From Neovahlkampfia damariscottae (lineage: Eukaryota; Heterolobosea; Selenaionea; Neovahlkampfiida; Neovahlkampfiidae): a stretch of DNA of 64,000 nt. Both the position numbers and the translations under genes were made by a program. The stretch is taken from positions 124,001 through 188,000 of the forward strand of contig JABLTG010000010.1 in assembly GCA_016618085.1 (NCBI GenBank), written 5' to 3'. Every line of letters begins with the position of its first letter. Within the stretch, counting starts at the first letter, position 1. Positions 23,139 to 35,455 of the stretch are shown in pieces. The notes under the pieces are model-generated. The model worked only from the letters and a program-made list of their open reading frames with translations, made no database searches and was not told the origin of the DNA.

Positions 23139-25979
23139 TTAAAATGGATTTTTTAATATCCAATCAAGTGCTTTTGATGGATCATTATTTCCAGTTTTTA
23201 AAAGAGCTTTTTCAGAAATATTCTTATCAAAGCCCATATTCATTAATGCTTTCAATAATTGAGGATTTGCAACTAAAGGAGTTGTAACAACTTTCGCATT
23301 ATTTTGAGTTTGATTCATTGAAGGTTTGAAATTTTCAATTGGTTTATCAATTTGAACATTTTCTGATAAGAATTTCATCTTAAATGAATCTTTTTGTTTG
23401 GTGTATAGTTTCATTGAAAAAGGTAAATTCATATCAGGTTCAAAGGTGCAAGGTAAAATGAAATATGGAGATTCTTCAGGTTTTAAATCTAATTCGACAG
23501 TCCAAAATGCACCACGGATATATTTGGCACATGAATATTTTATACTTCTTCCTCTTATTTCTTTGCTGTATACATTGATCCCAATTCCATTCCATTTGTT
23601 CTTCTCAGGTTGTGTTAAAACAAAAGTTATTTTTGTGGATTCTTTGACATCCATTTGGTAAGTAGGATTGCTTTTCCAAGATGAATAATTTTGACAACCT
23701 CCATTTAATGGGTATGCCCATCTTCCTTCAAATTTTGAAATAAATTTTGTTTCTGTTGGCATTTCAGTGACTTCCACAGTTTCATTGGAAGAAATTCTAA
23801 GTGTATAAGTTCCTAATATCCCTGGAAAGTCAGGTGAAACTATGAGAACATATGGTTTTTCTGATGGTTCTAATTCAAATTCGATGTCAGAATCTCTGAA
23901 TGGTTTGTATAAATAATTTCCACTTTTTGGAGTGATAAAGTTGAAGATACCATTATCAATTTTTCTTTCTCCTTTGATTCCCCCTGATGTTAAGTAAGTG
24001 ACAAATTGTTTGTATTTGTAATCTTTTTTGATTACTTTTGATAAACGAGCATCAGGTTGATGTAATGAAATAATTAAGTGCGTTTTCTTGGAAACTAAAA
24101 TTTGATATTGAGGATTATCAATAAAATTTGGATCAATTGCAGCACCACCTGAATTGGATTCATCAAATTTACCTTTAAAAATCTGTTTTTTATAGTCGTC
24201 TGGAATCAGATGTGAAAGATAGAATCTATTGAACTCTTTGAAAAAATCATCATAATTGATCCAAAAACATCCTTCATCATGGTATGGATCATGATATTCT
24301 AACTTCTCTTTCATTTCTTCTGTCCAAATTTCATCATTTTTGAAAGACCATTTTCCAGTATATTTACTGTCACCCCACTAATTCAATAAATAAAAAATAT
24401 AAAATGTTACTGGATTTCTTAAATATATCAATTGTTCCGTTCCCACTACTTTCATGTCTAATACTGAATATGCATGATTACCTACAATTCCATGATCAGA
24501 TGTTTTTTTTTCAGGATCATCTGGTACATTCAATACACCCATTAAAGCTAATCCAGTATCAAATGATTCTTGCATTTTTGACCAAACATAATTTTTCTGT
24601 TTTTCATCTTTTCTTGACATCAAAATCAAGGTATCACAAGTTCCACCTGTCAAATCTAACATTCCATCATTTATAAATCCAGTGTCAATATTTTCATAAC
24701 TTCCATGTAATTTAGCATAGGCCTATGTACAACATTAATACCAGTAAAATATCGAACTTTTTCTAAAATGGAAACCCAAATTTCCGAATGATTCAAATTT
24801 TGGGAGTAAATTGGATAACCTGTGTAGGCGTTACAAGGAATATAATCATCAACTATAACTGTTTTCCAACCATTCTTATAAAATCTACAAGCATAAACAC
24901 CAAATTCACCAAACTCTGTAGAGACAAATAAATTTTCCAATAAATCAGTTCTTTTAGCAACTATTGAAGCAGCACAGACAAACCAACAATCACCTAAAGA
25001 TCCCTGTTTGATATCTCCAGGTGTACATTTTCCTGAAAAAAAAAAAGGTTCTTGTGGGCAATATTCCCATGGTCTTTTCCAAACAACAGGTATTTCAACA
25101 CCAAATTGATCTTTGAGTGGAGTTGGATTGAATTTATCTTTGAATAAACTTGTTTCATTAGGTGGGAAATGAGGATCAACAAAAAGTTTATCATTTTTTT
25201 GACAATCTAAAATGATATCTTTCAAACTTTGTTCACTTAATAAATTTGGTGTTTGAAATGTCTGTGATGACATTGGTGAATTTAAATCAGAAATTTCTTC
25301 TGATTCCTAAAATAAAATTAATAATTATAATGGTATTACAATGGCTTTTTCCAGAAGTTGTTGATTTTTTTTCAACTCTTCAAGAGAACAAGCATCTTTT
25401 TCAAGTATCAAGTGAGTTTCATTTTTTGTGAATTTGAAAAGAACAAGAATTTGAACAGCTTGAGTTACAGAAACGATATTATCAATGATTTTTTGATTTT
25501 TAAGCTGGGAAACTTTAAACTTTTTTTTTGGCACTTACAGGTACTTTTCTGAATTTTTCTTCTTCAAAATGAGTGAGAATATTCTTTAAAATGCTTTGTA
25601 GGATTTTAAGTGTTTCTGTTTTGATTGTTAATTTGATATAAGAAACAAGTTCAAATATTTCTTGTTGAAAAGATTTCACTTTTTTTTTTGGTTTTTCTTC
25701 TTTGATTTCTTCTAATTTTTCAAGTTTTTTTACATCAATTTCGGTATTTTTAGGGATTATTGTGTGCTCTTTTCTGTATTTATTGTAGTCTGGTGAATCC
25801 AAATACAAACTGATGGCTAACTGTGGTGATGAAAATTATAGAATTTTTTTGTTTACTGAAACATCATTGAAATCACAAATTGACAAGTATTTGAATGCTA
25901 ATTCTTCATTTGCGAATTTTACAGCTTCTATGAATTGTTTGACTGTTTTTTGTTGTTCTTGTGTTGTTGTGCAAGACAT
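23139..25979 (-). CDS. Calpain-type cysteine protease with UBA-like, PUB and C-terminal UBA domains
   Basis: Six exons. The N-terminus (ATG 25979) has a UBA-like helical segment (ELAFKYLSICDFNDVS | LAISLYLDS), then a PUB domain (LQSILKNILTHFEEEKFRKVP | LKNQKIIDNIVSVTQAVQIL). The calpain core follows: QGSLGDCWFVCA with the catalytic Cys, VGNHAYSV with His and LRNP|WGDS with Asn. Two beta-sandwich calpain domains (CINDY/PBH type) and a UBA domain (LLKALMNMGFDKNISEKALL) end the protein. The PUB motif in other proteins binds p97/Cdc48 tails and UBA binds ubiquitin, so this may be a Ca2+-dependent or -independent protease linked to the ubiquitin-p97 system (inference). Introns of about 31-35 nt all restore family motifs. 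The gene is closely followed by NSRP1 upstream. Confidence 0.87.
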
Positions 25980-26020
25980 GAGGAACTGACAAATGAAAAA
26001 CAAAGGTGATTCCACAATTT

Positions 26021-26713
26021 TTATTTTTTTAATCTCAAATTCATTCTTTCAATTGCTCTTTCTCTTGCTTTTGATAAAATTTCTTCAGTTGGTTTTTCAC
26101 CAATTTTTTTCTTTTGTATTTTTTCAATTTTTTTTTCTTGTTGAGGTTTTGAAGCCATTTGCAATTGATCAGAAATCATTTCTTTTTCATCTGATTCTTC
26201 ATCTTTAGAAGTAACGAAGTCATCATCTAAACCTCCGGAAGGCTCTAAAATATTATTCAAAAAATTGGATTTGTTCAAATTTGGAGTTGATTCTTGCTCA
26301 AACTTCTCTTTCAATTTTTTTTGTTTCATTAACTGTTCTTCATATGATTTTGTATAAAATACTTCTGTATCTCCATAAATTTGTTTTTCTTCTTCATTTT
26401 TTTTAATCATACTTTGATTTTTCAAATGATCTTGATACAATTTTCTTTCTTTTGAGTTTTCTAATAATTTTTCAATATATTTTGATTTTCCTTTTTCTTT
26501 TTCTTTTAATTTTTTTTGAAATTCTTGTTCTTGTTTTTTTGATTCATTCAAGGTTTCATAAACTTCATCGTATTGATAAATTTCATTTTTTGATTCTTTT
26601 TTTATTTTTTCATCAACTTTTTTTGCTTCTTCTGCTTGTTTCATGGCAAGTCTTTTTATAGGATCAATATATACTTCCTCTTCTTCAGAGTCTGAAGAAC
26701 CAAAAATGTCCAT
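26021..26713 (-). CDS. NSRP1: Nuclear speckle splicing regulatory protein 1 homologue (DUF2040)
   Basis: A single-exon, highly charged protein. The start is the ATG at 26713 (MDIFGSSDSEEEE), 30 bases from a CCAAT at 26743-26747. The DUF2040 core is visible: a YQYDEVYETLNES motif, KSKYIEKLLENSKERKL, and EVFYTKSYEEQL. The C-terminus is Lys/Glu rich and ends in RERAIERMNLRLKK. NSRP1 (CCDC55) proteins are nuclear splicing regulators; in this intron-rich genome such a role is natural. The assignment rests on the DEVY and KY-I-LL motifs and the overall layout. Confidence 0.78.
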   Translation of the reverse strand: MDIFGSSDSEEEEVYIDPIKRLAMKQAEEAKKVDEKIKKESKNEIYQYDEVYETLNESKKQEQEFQKKLKEKEKGKSKYIEKLLENSKERKLYQDHLKNQSMIKKNEEEKQIYGDTEVFYTKSYEEQLMKQKKLKEKFEQESTPNLNKSNFLNNILEPSGGLDDDFVTSKDEESDEKEMISDQLQMASKPQQEKKIEKIQKKKIGEKPTEEILSKARERAIERMNLRLKK

Positions 26714-26767
26714 CTTTTGCTTCACAACCTTTGAAGTATTGACCAATAAAAATACAAAAAAACTAAT

Positions 26768-29387
26768 TTATTTTGAAAAAAAATCTTGATTCAAAAAATC
26801 ATACAATAATACAGCATTTTGTTTACCAATTAATTTAGTCAATTTATTATAACTCAATTGACTCAATTCATTCAATGAATCAACAGAATTAATAATGGTA
26901 TTCACATTTTGAGGAGTAACTCCAGGCATTCTTTTTAATACCTCAATTGCAGAATCAACATCTTCATTTTCATCATTTTCCCCTGTACCAACTAAAGAAA
27001 AAGTAAAAATAAAATTGATCAAAATTTCAAACTATTTTGTGCATCAATTGGATCAGGTTCTATTTGATTTTTCTTCAAAAACTTGAATAGACTTACAGAA
27101 TTTCTTGGACTTCTACACCAAAATATTTTCAATCTTGGGAAGTGAATTGTCAAAAGAGCTAATTTAGAGGTGACCAAAGTAGCTTGTATTTTATCACGAA
27201 ATTCTTAATGAAGTTTAATTTCAAATAATCATACCATAAGAAGGAACCAAATAAAATGATTCTTTTTCATCAAATTGAATCAAAACAGCAGCTGTATTAT
27301 AATGTTTCAACATTTTCTCTGCTTGTGTGAATAACCTACCTGCATTTAAACTTTGAGATAAATCAACTGGACTCTTTCTTTCAATTGCTAAACCAGGATG
27401 AACAATAAAATCACCAATAGCTAAAGAAATTGGAATGACTTCAATTCCATGATCATACAATAAACAAGGAAGTGCACTTCTAAACTCCCTAACATCTACA
27501 ATAACTTTTAATTGAGTTAATGTTAATAACTTTTCCTTTTCTTGGTTTTGAGACAAAACTGTTTCTAGTGGAATTGATAAATGAGCTTTTTTATCAATCA
27601 ATATTTTAAAATTATCAACTTCTTTGTTGGTGGCATTTCTGTAAGTTTCTTCTTCAATTGATCCTTCATACATCATAAAATAAATTCTGAGAGGAAATCC
27701 AGGATTCTTTGCTTTGAAAATTTCAATTTTTCGAATGATTGAAATTTCAGGTTCATAAAGTATAATGAAAGAAGGTCGAAATTTTTCCAATTGAACTTCT
27801 GCATGATGTTGAATGATAACTTTCATTTTATTGTCACTTTCTAAAATTTCAAAATGATCTGAAATTGAATCAAGTTTTGTTTGTAATGATTTTTTTGTTT
27901 TTGTCGATTTTGGAAGCTCAGAATTTAAAATTGGATTATTTTTTCTTTTTGCATTTGATTTCCTTCCAACATAAATTTCATTCATTGTTTCTTTTTTTGT
28001 GATGAATTCATTGGATTGTTCAACATTTTGTTTTCTTTTCTCTTGTGTTTCTTGATGAAAATGATATCTATTCATCAATGTTTGATTACCTTGTTCAATA
28101 TAATCTTTGATGAAATTAGTGCATTGATCTGTTTTTGTAATAACCAATACATTTCCTGATAATTTTTCATCTTTAGATGAATATATTTCTTTTTTTGCTT
28201 CATCTAATATTTTCAAAATGTATTTCCATTTTGGATTCTCTTCCAGTATTAATTTTGATTCTTCTCTTTTTTCAGATTTATCCATTTGTGTTAATGTTTT
28301 TTGTGATTTTTGTTTTTTTTGTTTTGATGATATCACTCTCGATTTTGCATAGGAATAAATAACTTGAGCTTCATCAGTTAATAACCAATTTGCTGGATTT
28401 GAATCAACACCTTGCGATAATCTAAATGATTCCAAATAACTATAAAAACCAAAACAATCATATCTCAATAATAAACTTAAAAAAGTTAATATAGAAATAA
28501 ATCAAAACAATAAAATATGTCTTAATGTCTTTAAATCATCTAAATAACCTTTTGTCTTTTTTCCAAGTTTATCAATTTGATTTCTGATGGTTCTATCAAA
28601 ATTTCGAGTTAAATAATTTTCAAATGTCAATTCAGTCAAGTCAATATCAACCTTTTCAAAAAAAATAAGAATCTTGAACTCTTACGTCAGAATTTATTTT
28701 TTTGATTTCATTCAATGTTGATTTAATTAAATCAACAATGGAGTCTTGAATAATGGACATGTTTGATGTCAACTTCATTGTGACTTCTACAACTTCAGGT
28801 GTATTTTTATCCAACACTTTAACTATTTCTTCATGAAATCTAGGCCATAAAAATAAGTTTTCAATGAACATCATTTTCATCATTTTTTGTAAAGCTGTAA
28901 ATTCTGATACAAATTTATATTCATTTTCTGTGAATGCTTTTATGAATATTTTTGGATTTTTTTGTTTTAATAAACTCATGATAAATGCTTCATTTGAGTT
29001 TTCAATAATAGTATGAGCATTACATATGACAAGTCCTGAAACAAGATTCAAAGGTACTCTGTGGTTCAAAATATCGACAATTAAAATCCTTGAAGTAACA
29101 AATAAACAACCACCGTCCAGATAAACTTGTCTACGTTCTTTTTGTGGAAATTCATTGTTTATAATTTTTGGTATTAAATTTTGTGGTACTCCTGCTGATC
29201 TTAAACGTTCAATATAATTTTGTATTTCTTCATCTTTTAAGTTCAAAACAAAAACAAGTTGGTGAGGATCTGAATAACCTTTTATGACGTTCATAGTTAT
29301 TTCATCAATTCCAAGTCCTTTTGATATAATTAATAAACCATCTTCTTTTATAGTCTCACTGAGAATCGTCTTCTGAAACTCAAGCAT
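26768..29387 (-). CDS. ERCC4: DNA repair endonuclease XPF / ERCC4
   Basis: Five exons. The N-terminal, non-catalytic helicase-like region carries XPF landmarks (GCLFVTSRILIVDIL, LTELTFENYLTRNFDRTIR, YDCFGFYSYLESFR), a charged middle, then the ERCC4 nuclease: VDVREFRSALPCLLYDHG, GDFIVHPGLAIERKS (the GDxnERKxxxD active site, with the Asp following), and SLNAGRL. After a splice come IHFPRLKIFWCRSP and C-terminal helix-hairpin-helix repeats (LKRMPGVTPQNVN). XPF with ERCC1 cuts the 5' side of lesions in nucleotide excision and crosslink repair. The active-site residues are intact. The start ATG is at 29387 with an ATTGG 4 bases upstream (29391-29395). Introns are about 31-42 nt; one has a GTTTTG donor. 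Confidence 0.93.
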
Positions 29388-29590
29388 TTTATTGGAAGAT
29401 TATTCTGATTCGTCAAATTCAATGAATAATTATTTTTGAAGCAGAATCCGAATTTGAGAATTTAATTGTCTCACATTTGAGAAATGAGAAATTCACTTTT
29501 TGAAAGAGTTGTGGAAATAATTTGAAGACAAAAATATAATGAATCCAACATTCATTGACATTAAAAATTCGAGATGACAATTAGAATTTA

Positions 29591-31177
29591 TCATAAATTT
29601 GTCATTTTAACTTTCAATTCTTTTGGTCTAACAATAGCATCGAATTCTAAAACAACATCATCTTTGGAAAATCCATCATCAAATTCAACTTTGAAATTTC
29701 TTAAAATCAAAGCAAGAATTAAAGGTCCTTCAGCTTTGGCAAATATTTTTCCAACACAATCTCTTGGACCAACAGAAAATGGAATAAATGAATATCGTAA
29801 ATTTGGGATATTTTTCAAATTTTCTTCACTCCAACGATCAGGATTGAATCTATAAGGATCTTTCCAAATTTTTGGATTGTGATGCAATCCGTAGATATTA
29901 ATCCCTACTAAAGTCTCTTTTGGCACATATAAATCACCAATGAACATGTCTTTATCCGTTTCTCTATCAATTTCTGCAACTGGAGGAATCATACGAAATG
30001 ATTCGTTTACTACTTGATGAAGATATTCCATTTTTTCAATATCTTCATAACTGACATGTTCTTTATCCTTTAAGTTTTCTAAAATATGTTCTCTTAATTT
30101 TTGTTGAATATCAGGATGAGCGCACAGTAGGAAAATTGTGTTTGAAACCAATGATGAAGTAGTCTGTCATTTTGAGACCAATTTTTTAAAAACTTACGTC
30201 ATGTCCTGCAAATAAGAATGTGAATGATTCATCAACTACCAGTTCATCTGAAATTTTTTCACCATCCATTTCTGCTGTCATCAACAAAGATAACAAATCA
30301 CCTGAGTCATCTGTTCCATTTTCAATTTTAGGTCTTCGTTGACTCATAATCTTCGTAATGTTTTCTTTCATTTTGGTTTGTGAAACAAATGTTTTCTTGA
30401 TAGATGGAACAGGTAAATATGGAAGAATTGACATTGGTAATAAAAGTCCAAAATTGATAACTGAAAAGAAATTCTTTGATAAATCACACCATAATTTTGC
30501 TGTTTCTCTTTGTTCAGATGTATCTCCGAATGCTCTTTACTCATATTAATTTGAATTGTAATCTTACGATTCAGAAATAATTTCTAAAGTTAACTGAGAT
30601 ATTTCAATACATAAATCCAATTTTCCTTTTTTTTTCCAACTTTTAAGGGCTGTGTTGGTGTGTATTTCCATTGTTTTAATAAATGTTTTCACCTGAAAAT
30701 CATAATTCATTTCAAAAAAACTCTTACATTTTGCGGTGTGAAAATTGGATTGATCAATGTTCTTTCTTTTTTCCATATTTCACCACTAGAAAGCAAAATT
30801 CCATTTCCAAATATTGGTTTCAAAGTATCATAAACCAAAGATGATTTTGGCAAACGATTTGTGATGGTTATTTCTTTGATCATCTCTGGTGATGATGTCA
30901 GTAGGTATGGAGTCATTAAAAAATTTAAAACAGCTGTGTCTTGATCACTTTTGTGAGATTCTTCTGACCATAGTTTATAAACGTCTTCTGTTAAATTGAT
31001 GTAGTCAAAAAATTGACCAAATCCTAAATTGATTGGAAGAACTGAATAACTTTTTGTCTTTGATTTTTTTAAAGTGTGAAAGAATTTTCTTCTGTGTAGG
31101 ATCATTTGAATCACTTTCCACCCAATGTAAATTAATCCAGCTGATAAGAGCAACAAAAAAATTTGTTGTGGGTTCAT
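29591..31177 (-). CDS. Cytochrome P450 monooxygenase (CYP4-like)
   Basis: Five exons with introns of about 31-43 nt. An N-terminal membrane anchor (IFLLLLSAGLIYIGWKVI) is followed by the P450 fold. The I-helix motif AGHD|TTSS is restored by splicing, the K-helix ExxR is ESFR, and the heme loop PFSVGPRDCVG carries the Cys ligand. The PERF-like FNPDRW is present. All catalytic motifs are intact, so an active ER-bound monooxygenase is likely; spacing and motifs resemble the CYP4/CYP3 clan, but substrate is unknown. The start ATG is at 31177, 15 bases from ATTGG (31192-31196). It lies tail to head with XPF (XPF start 29387). Confidence 0.93.
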
Positions 31178-31348
31178 AGTTGTAAAAAATGATTGGTTCG
31201 GAAAAATTCTGAATTTGAAATATAAATTCTTTAGTTGAGAATCAAATTATTACATTCTAAAAAGAGAAGGTTAATTGGACAGAAAATTGAAAATTGATGT
31301 CCTTATTTTTTTGATTGATAATGCTTGAAGTTTCTTTTGGATATTTTA

Positions 31349-32553
31349 CTAGTACAATACTCTTTTGATGATTCCAAATGCAATGATTTTGTTGTTATCC
31401 CATAATATAATTCTTCCCATTTTTGGACATAAATCGAATTCTTCAACACATATCTTTTTTAAAGGTATCAATTCAACAAACCCACAATCTCCACTTTTAA
31501 GTTTTAATGGATTCTTTTCAATAATTTCATTAGTTTGATCGTCAAAAGTGAATAAAATTTTACCAATTTTCACTCTTGAAGTTATGCAATGAATAAATAA
31601 AGTTGATTCATATCCAGCATGAATGAAAGTTGAATCATCTTGAATTTTCAAGTTCACTTGAATTTTTTCACATAATTTTAATGTCCAATCTCCAATAACA
31701 TCACCACTTTGGAAACATGAACCAGATCGAACACTAAGTCCTACAAAATCACCCACTTCGGCTTTTTTCACGCCTTTATAATCTTTTTCAATTGTAAATA
31801 TACTTTCTTTTGATTGGATTGATTTAACAGAAAAAATTTCATCACCTTTCAGGGACATTATTACTTGTAATACACATCCAGTGATAACTGTGTCCATTTG
31901 ATATATTCCACCAACATAAATCATTTCTCTGATAGAAAATCGTGTAATGTTATTGGATTGAACTCTTTTTGGAGCTTCCATTTTTCCAAGAACATTGAGA
32001 ACTGTTCCACCAGACCACCATTTCATTTTTGTTTGATTTTCAAAAACATTTTCGTTTTCAAGTGCTGAAATTGGAATAAATTTATAATTTTCTGTTTTTA
32101 ACTCGAAACTTTTTAACATTAGATATAAATCTTTATCAATGGTTTTGAAAATTTCTTCTGAATAATTCACATTTTCATGATCCATTTGTGATCAAAAAAA
32201 TAACTTTTTCAATTTCAAAAATTTTACACAATAGTATTTCATCTCTAATGTTATTTTGGTTCAATTTAAATTCTTCATCCAAAGCTGAAACTATCATAAA
32301 ACATCCATCAACTTGAGAAATTGTTTTAAAAAAAATTTTGTAATTGTTGATAACTTTTGTAATCAAACATTTGAAAGAGTATATCGTTATGTTCCATAGA
32401 AAAATATTTACAATTTTTTTGTTTCGTCATATTTTCTTCAAAATATCTATTTTTTGAACCATCCTTCATCAAACAACTCAATAAAGTTTTTCCTGAGTTA
32501 TAGTGTCCAAAAATGGCAAATGAAACACTTTCTTTTCCGCTGCTCGTCTTCAT
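31349..32553 (-). pseudogene. Decayed EF1A/HBS1/eRF3-like translational GTPase paralogue
   Basis: From the ATG at 32553 a degenerate G1 motif (GHYNSGKTLL) leads to a region aligning with the elongation-factor G domain (ISQVDGCFMIVSA against SQAD...), then MDHENVNYSEEIFKTI and two beta-barrel domains resembling domains 2 and 3. Two breaks are seen: one extra T in a T8 run near 32330, and a small deletion at the NKMD motif near 32188. The DxPGH motif is also lost (FDYKS). Introns with GT-AG could bypass the first break only by deleting the SQVD segment. The barrel domains remain well kept. I call a recently disabled or highly divergent paralogue; indel errors in the sequence are the alternative. 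CCAAT-type motif at 32570-32574. Confidence 0.55.
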
Positions 32554-32708
32554 TTTGAATAATAAAATGATTGGTGAACACAACCACAGTGGAGACACAA
32601 ACATACAAAATTCAATCTAACAACTTTCTTGCAATCAAAGAAATATAAACAAAAATTCACATATTCAAATGGAGAGGTTTTTATTCAAAGATTTGTCTTT
32701 CTGTTTGA

Positions 32709-33279
32709 TCAGAATAATTGTATGTTTTCAGGCAATTCTACGGTGTCCGAATCTTGGAAATATAGAAACGCCGAAACACCAAGATATTGAACTTTGACCC
32801 TTGAATGATATTGTATTTCAATTTTGTTGGTCTTCCGACTTGCAAAATACAATGCAGCTAAATCAACAAGATCTGCCAATACTATTACATTTAAATCTAC
32901 AACAATTGTTTGTCTGTCTTTAAAAGGTTCTATTTCAATCGGTTCTGACGTTTCAACTTTTGCAACCGTTTCATTTTTTGAAGAAATCAAAGTCGAAGTT
33001 GATAAAATGTATAATGGAATTCTTCCTCTGTATTCAACTACAAACGTTCCCTTTTTCTTTTTTAGAATAAAAAAATCAAACAGTTACATTCAAAGTTGTT
33101 TCATTCGAATTTGTATTGATCGAATTGAATTGGAATCTTGTAGATACAATGGATGGAGGTACTGGCCATAAAAATACAATCAAAAATATTAAAACAGCAA
33201 TTGGTACTGCCAATACAAATAATATCATGCAGCAACAAAGGCATCCAAATATCAACTTTGATATCACTGAACTGATCAT
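32709..33279 (-). CDS. Single-pass membrane protein with LEA2-like domain
   Basis: Two exons joined by an intron of about 32 nt (TTLN|KKGTFVVEYRG). The ATG at 33279 opens a Cys-containing hydrophobic helix (LIFGCLCCCMILFVLAVP...) typical of a signal anchor, then an extracytoplasmic beta-sandwich-like domain (STRFQFNSINTNSNETTLN, VVEYRGRIPLY, and DLNVIVLADLVDLA). Layout resembles plant NDR1/HIN1-type LEA2 proteins, but similarity is weak and was judged by eye. Function is unknown; it may be a plasma-membrane surface protein. The Cys cluster in the helix could be acylated. Confidence 0.45.
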
Positions 33280-33620
33280 TCTTTGAAGATCAATTTTCCC
33301 ACCAACGAGGATAAGGCAAGTTCACTTTTGATTCATTTCCTGTTGTAGGTCACTCTTTGACTAAAAAAATTGATTAATGAAGAATGTGGTACTCCTCAGC
33401 TGTAAGAACCTAAAAATGGCAATGTAGGAAAAGTTGCTTGAAAGAAAACAGCTTGAAAAAATTTGGTGAAGTATAAGTCATACAAAATTAGTTTCCAAAT
33501 TTCACCTTCAGAGAAATAAATTCTTGTTCCAGCGTTGATTTAAGTAAATCTCATGAAGAAACATTTGTCAAATTAGTATCTTTTGTTACTCTTAATTTAC
33601 TCTTGGGAAAACTACACTTT
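33280..33620. other. Intergenic stretch
   Basis: No coding frame, RNA gene or repeat could be supported here. The sequence is A+T rich with a few short frames in all phases. Confidence 0.5.
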
Positions 33621-33824
33621 TTAGAATTGTGACATGTACTCTTCATCAAGAGTTCTTTCAAAACCTGTTGTGCCCCAATATATTGGAAAAAATAATTTAT
33701 AGTCTAATTCCAACACTTTTTCCATGTATTCTCCTAGGTTTCGTTTGAAAACAACTCTTGGAGCCACAAAAATTTGATTTTCTATGCTTTCTTCCACCTC
33801 CTGTCCTACAACAAATGGAGGCAT
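33621..33824 (-). CDS. Short hypothetical protein
   Basis: A 67-codon frame starting with ATG at 33824 and ending in TAA. An ATTGG at 33847-33851 lies 23 bases upstream of the ATG, which fits the promoter pattern of real genes in this window. The peptide (begins MPPFVVGQEVEESIENQ) has no recognisable domain, signal or membrane helix. It may be a real small gene or a fragment; nothing further can be said. Confidence 0.35.
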   Translation of the reverse strand: MPPFVVGQEVEESIENQIFVAPRVVFKRNLGEYMEKVLELDYKLFFPIYWGTTGFERTLDEEYMSQF

Positions 33825-33899
33825 TGCAATAAATAGAAAAAATTCTATTGGTCAAAAAAATATAGAGAAACGATACAATTTCGCACAAATGAATGAATT

Positions 33900-34796
33900 T
33901 TATTGAATTTCTTTGAGTAATTTCATTGCACTGTCAAGTGATTTTTGAACATCATCAGTACTCATTTTTAAAGTGATCATTAAATCCATTTTTTCTTTCG
34001 CAATTTTTTGTGCAACTGATGCAAATGATTTCATAATTTCTTTTTCAGTGTATTGTGAATAATGTGTTTTCTTGCAAACACAAAGATGTTTTAAAGTTTG
34101 TTCATAGACATCTTTTCCAATTCCAATGATTGTAAAATGAGCATCAATTTGAGAAATTTTTCTAATAATATCTCTTGCATCATGTTCTGATTTAAAACTT
34201 CCTAAATCTCTTCCATCTGTTAATAAAATGATTTCACATTTATTTTCTTGTTTTGATTTCAATTCATGATCCATTACATTACAAATTGCATCATAAAGTG
34301 ATGTTGTACTTCCAATTTTAATTTTTGATAATAAATCATTGAGATTAATATCTTTTTTTTTGACATCACTCATAATTTTTTGAATATCAGATGAAAAAGT
34401 GGTAATTGAAATTAAATCATCTGGTTGAAGAATCTTGTTGAAAATGATGGAAAAACATTTTTTGACTGTTTCTAATTTGTATCCTGACATTGAACCTGAA
34501 ACATCAATAGCAAAATGAACAGAAATATTTGAATTCTTGTATTGTTTTTCACCTTTGAGTATTTGAATTTTAACTTCTTTTCCTGAAACAGAGTTAACAT
34601 GGTTGTTTTTTGGTTCAGAACAATTTTTGCAACAAGTGTTTTTTCTAAAGTTTTTGAAGTAACACTTTGTGCAGTTCCAATCTCCTGAGTTATCAAAACC
34701 TGTTGTTAATTTTTTGTTTGAACAGTTTTTGCATTCAGTTCTGTTTCTAAAGTTCATAAATGAGCATTTTGAGCATTTCCAGTCTTGTGAGTTCAT
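33900..34796 (-). CDS. RanBP2-type zinc finger / von Willebrand factor A domain protein
   Basis: A single exon of 298 codons. Two RanBP2-type zinc fingers open the protein (WKCSKCSFMNF...CKNC and WNCTKCYFKNF...CKNC), each with four Cys. A vWA domain follows with an apparently intact MIDAS: DVSGSMSG, a Thr in STTSLYDA and LTDGRD. A short helical tail ends it. RanBP2 fingers bind ubiquitin or single-stranded RNA in other proteins, and vWA domains bind partners through a metal ion. The combination suggests a soluble scaffold with ubiquitin or RNA recognition (inference). The ATG at 34796 is the first in frame; an ATTGG lies about 80 bases upstream at 34876. Confidence 0.85.
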   Translation of the reverse strand: MNSQDWKCSKCSFMNFRNRTECKNCSNKKLTTGFDNSGDWNCTKCYFKNFRKNTCCKNCSEPKNNHVNSVSGKEVKIQILKGEKQYKNSNISVHFAIDVSGSMSGYKLETVKKCFSIIFNKILQPDDLISITTFSSDIQKIMSDVKKKDINLNDLLSKIKIGSTTSLYDAICNVMDHELKSKQENKCEIILLTDGRDLGSFKSEHDARDIIRKISQIDAHFTIIGIGKDVYEQTLKHLCVCKKTHYSQYTEKEIMKSFASVAQKIAKEKMDLMITLKMSTDDVQKSLDSAMKLLKEIQ

Positions 34797-35455
34797 ATTT
34801 TACACGTGTGTCCGTAATCCACGATTTATAAAAAATATTTTGTTTAGTTGAATTCAAAGTTGAAGTTTCGCTTTTATTGGTCAAAAATCTAAAAATAAAC
34901 CTCAATCTTGCAATTGAAAAATTATTTTGGATGAATCAAATCGTCTATTTTTGTTCAATTTGATTGTTTACATTGGACAAACTTGTTAAATGACTCAGAC
35001 CATATACTGAGACCATACACATTTTTTGTATCATTTAAATCTTAACATGCAAAGCAGGTTGATCACATTCACAGTTAACAACGAAAGCATTGATCATTGA
35101 TTCAAGATTTATTCGGAAATTTTTTACTTTTTTACGGAAATCACACTCATTATTAGACTTGCCGAATACCATGCTGATCCTAAAGTGAAAAATAGTACTG
35201 AGAAAAATATATAGTCACCCCTTGTTGTACCACGATCTACCAAAACATATTTTGGATTTTCAACATCGTAGAAACAAGTAAAATTCTCACCAATATTAAA
35301 ATGCTTTCATAATATTGATCTTTGAATATCAATGTCATCTAACACGTTGACGTGGAAAAACTCCTGATGCAGTTCAATTGGTTAGATTTTCTTTTCTTAT
35401 TCCGAGTTTCAAAATTCATGAAGAAAAGATTCTTTTTTTAACTTCACAGTAACAA
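34797..35455. other. Large intergenic region before tRNA-Leu
   Basis: About 660 bp without a supportable gene. An ATTGGTCA-type element at 34876 probably belongs to the vWA gene. A tRNA A-box-like string (GTTCAATTGGTTAG near 35372) is not followed by a B box or foldable tRNA. Nothing else was recognised. Confidence 0.5.

Noticed and set aside
35365-35400. tRNA-like A box (GTTCAATTGGTTAG)
   Set aside because: No B box or foldable cloverleaf follows; likely a chance match.
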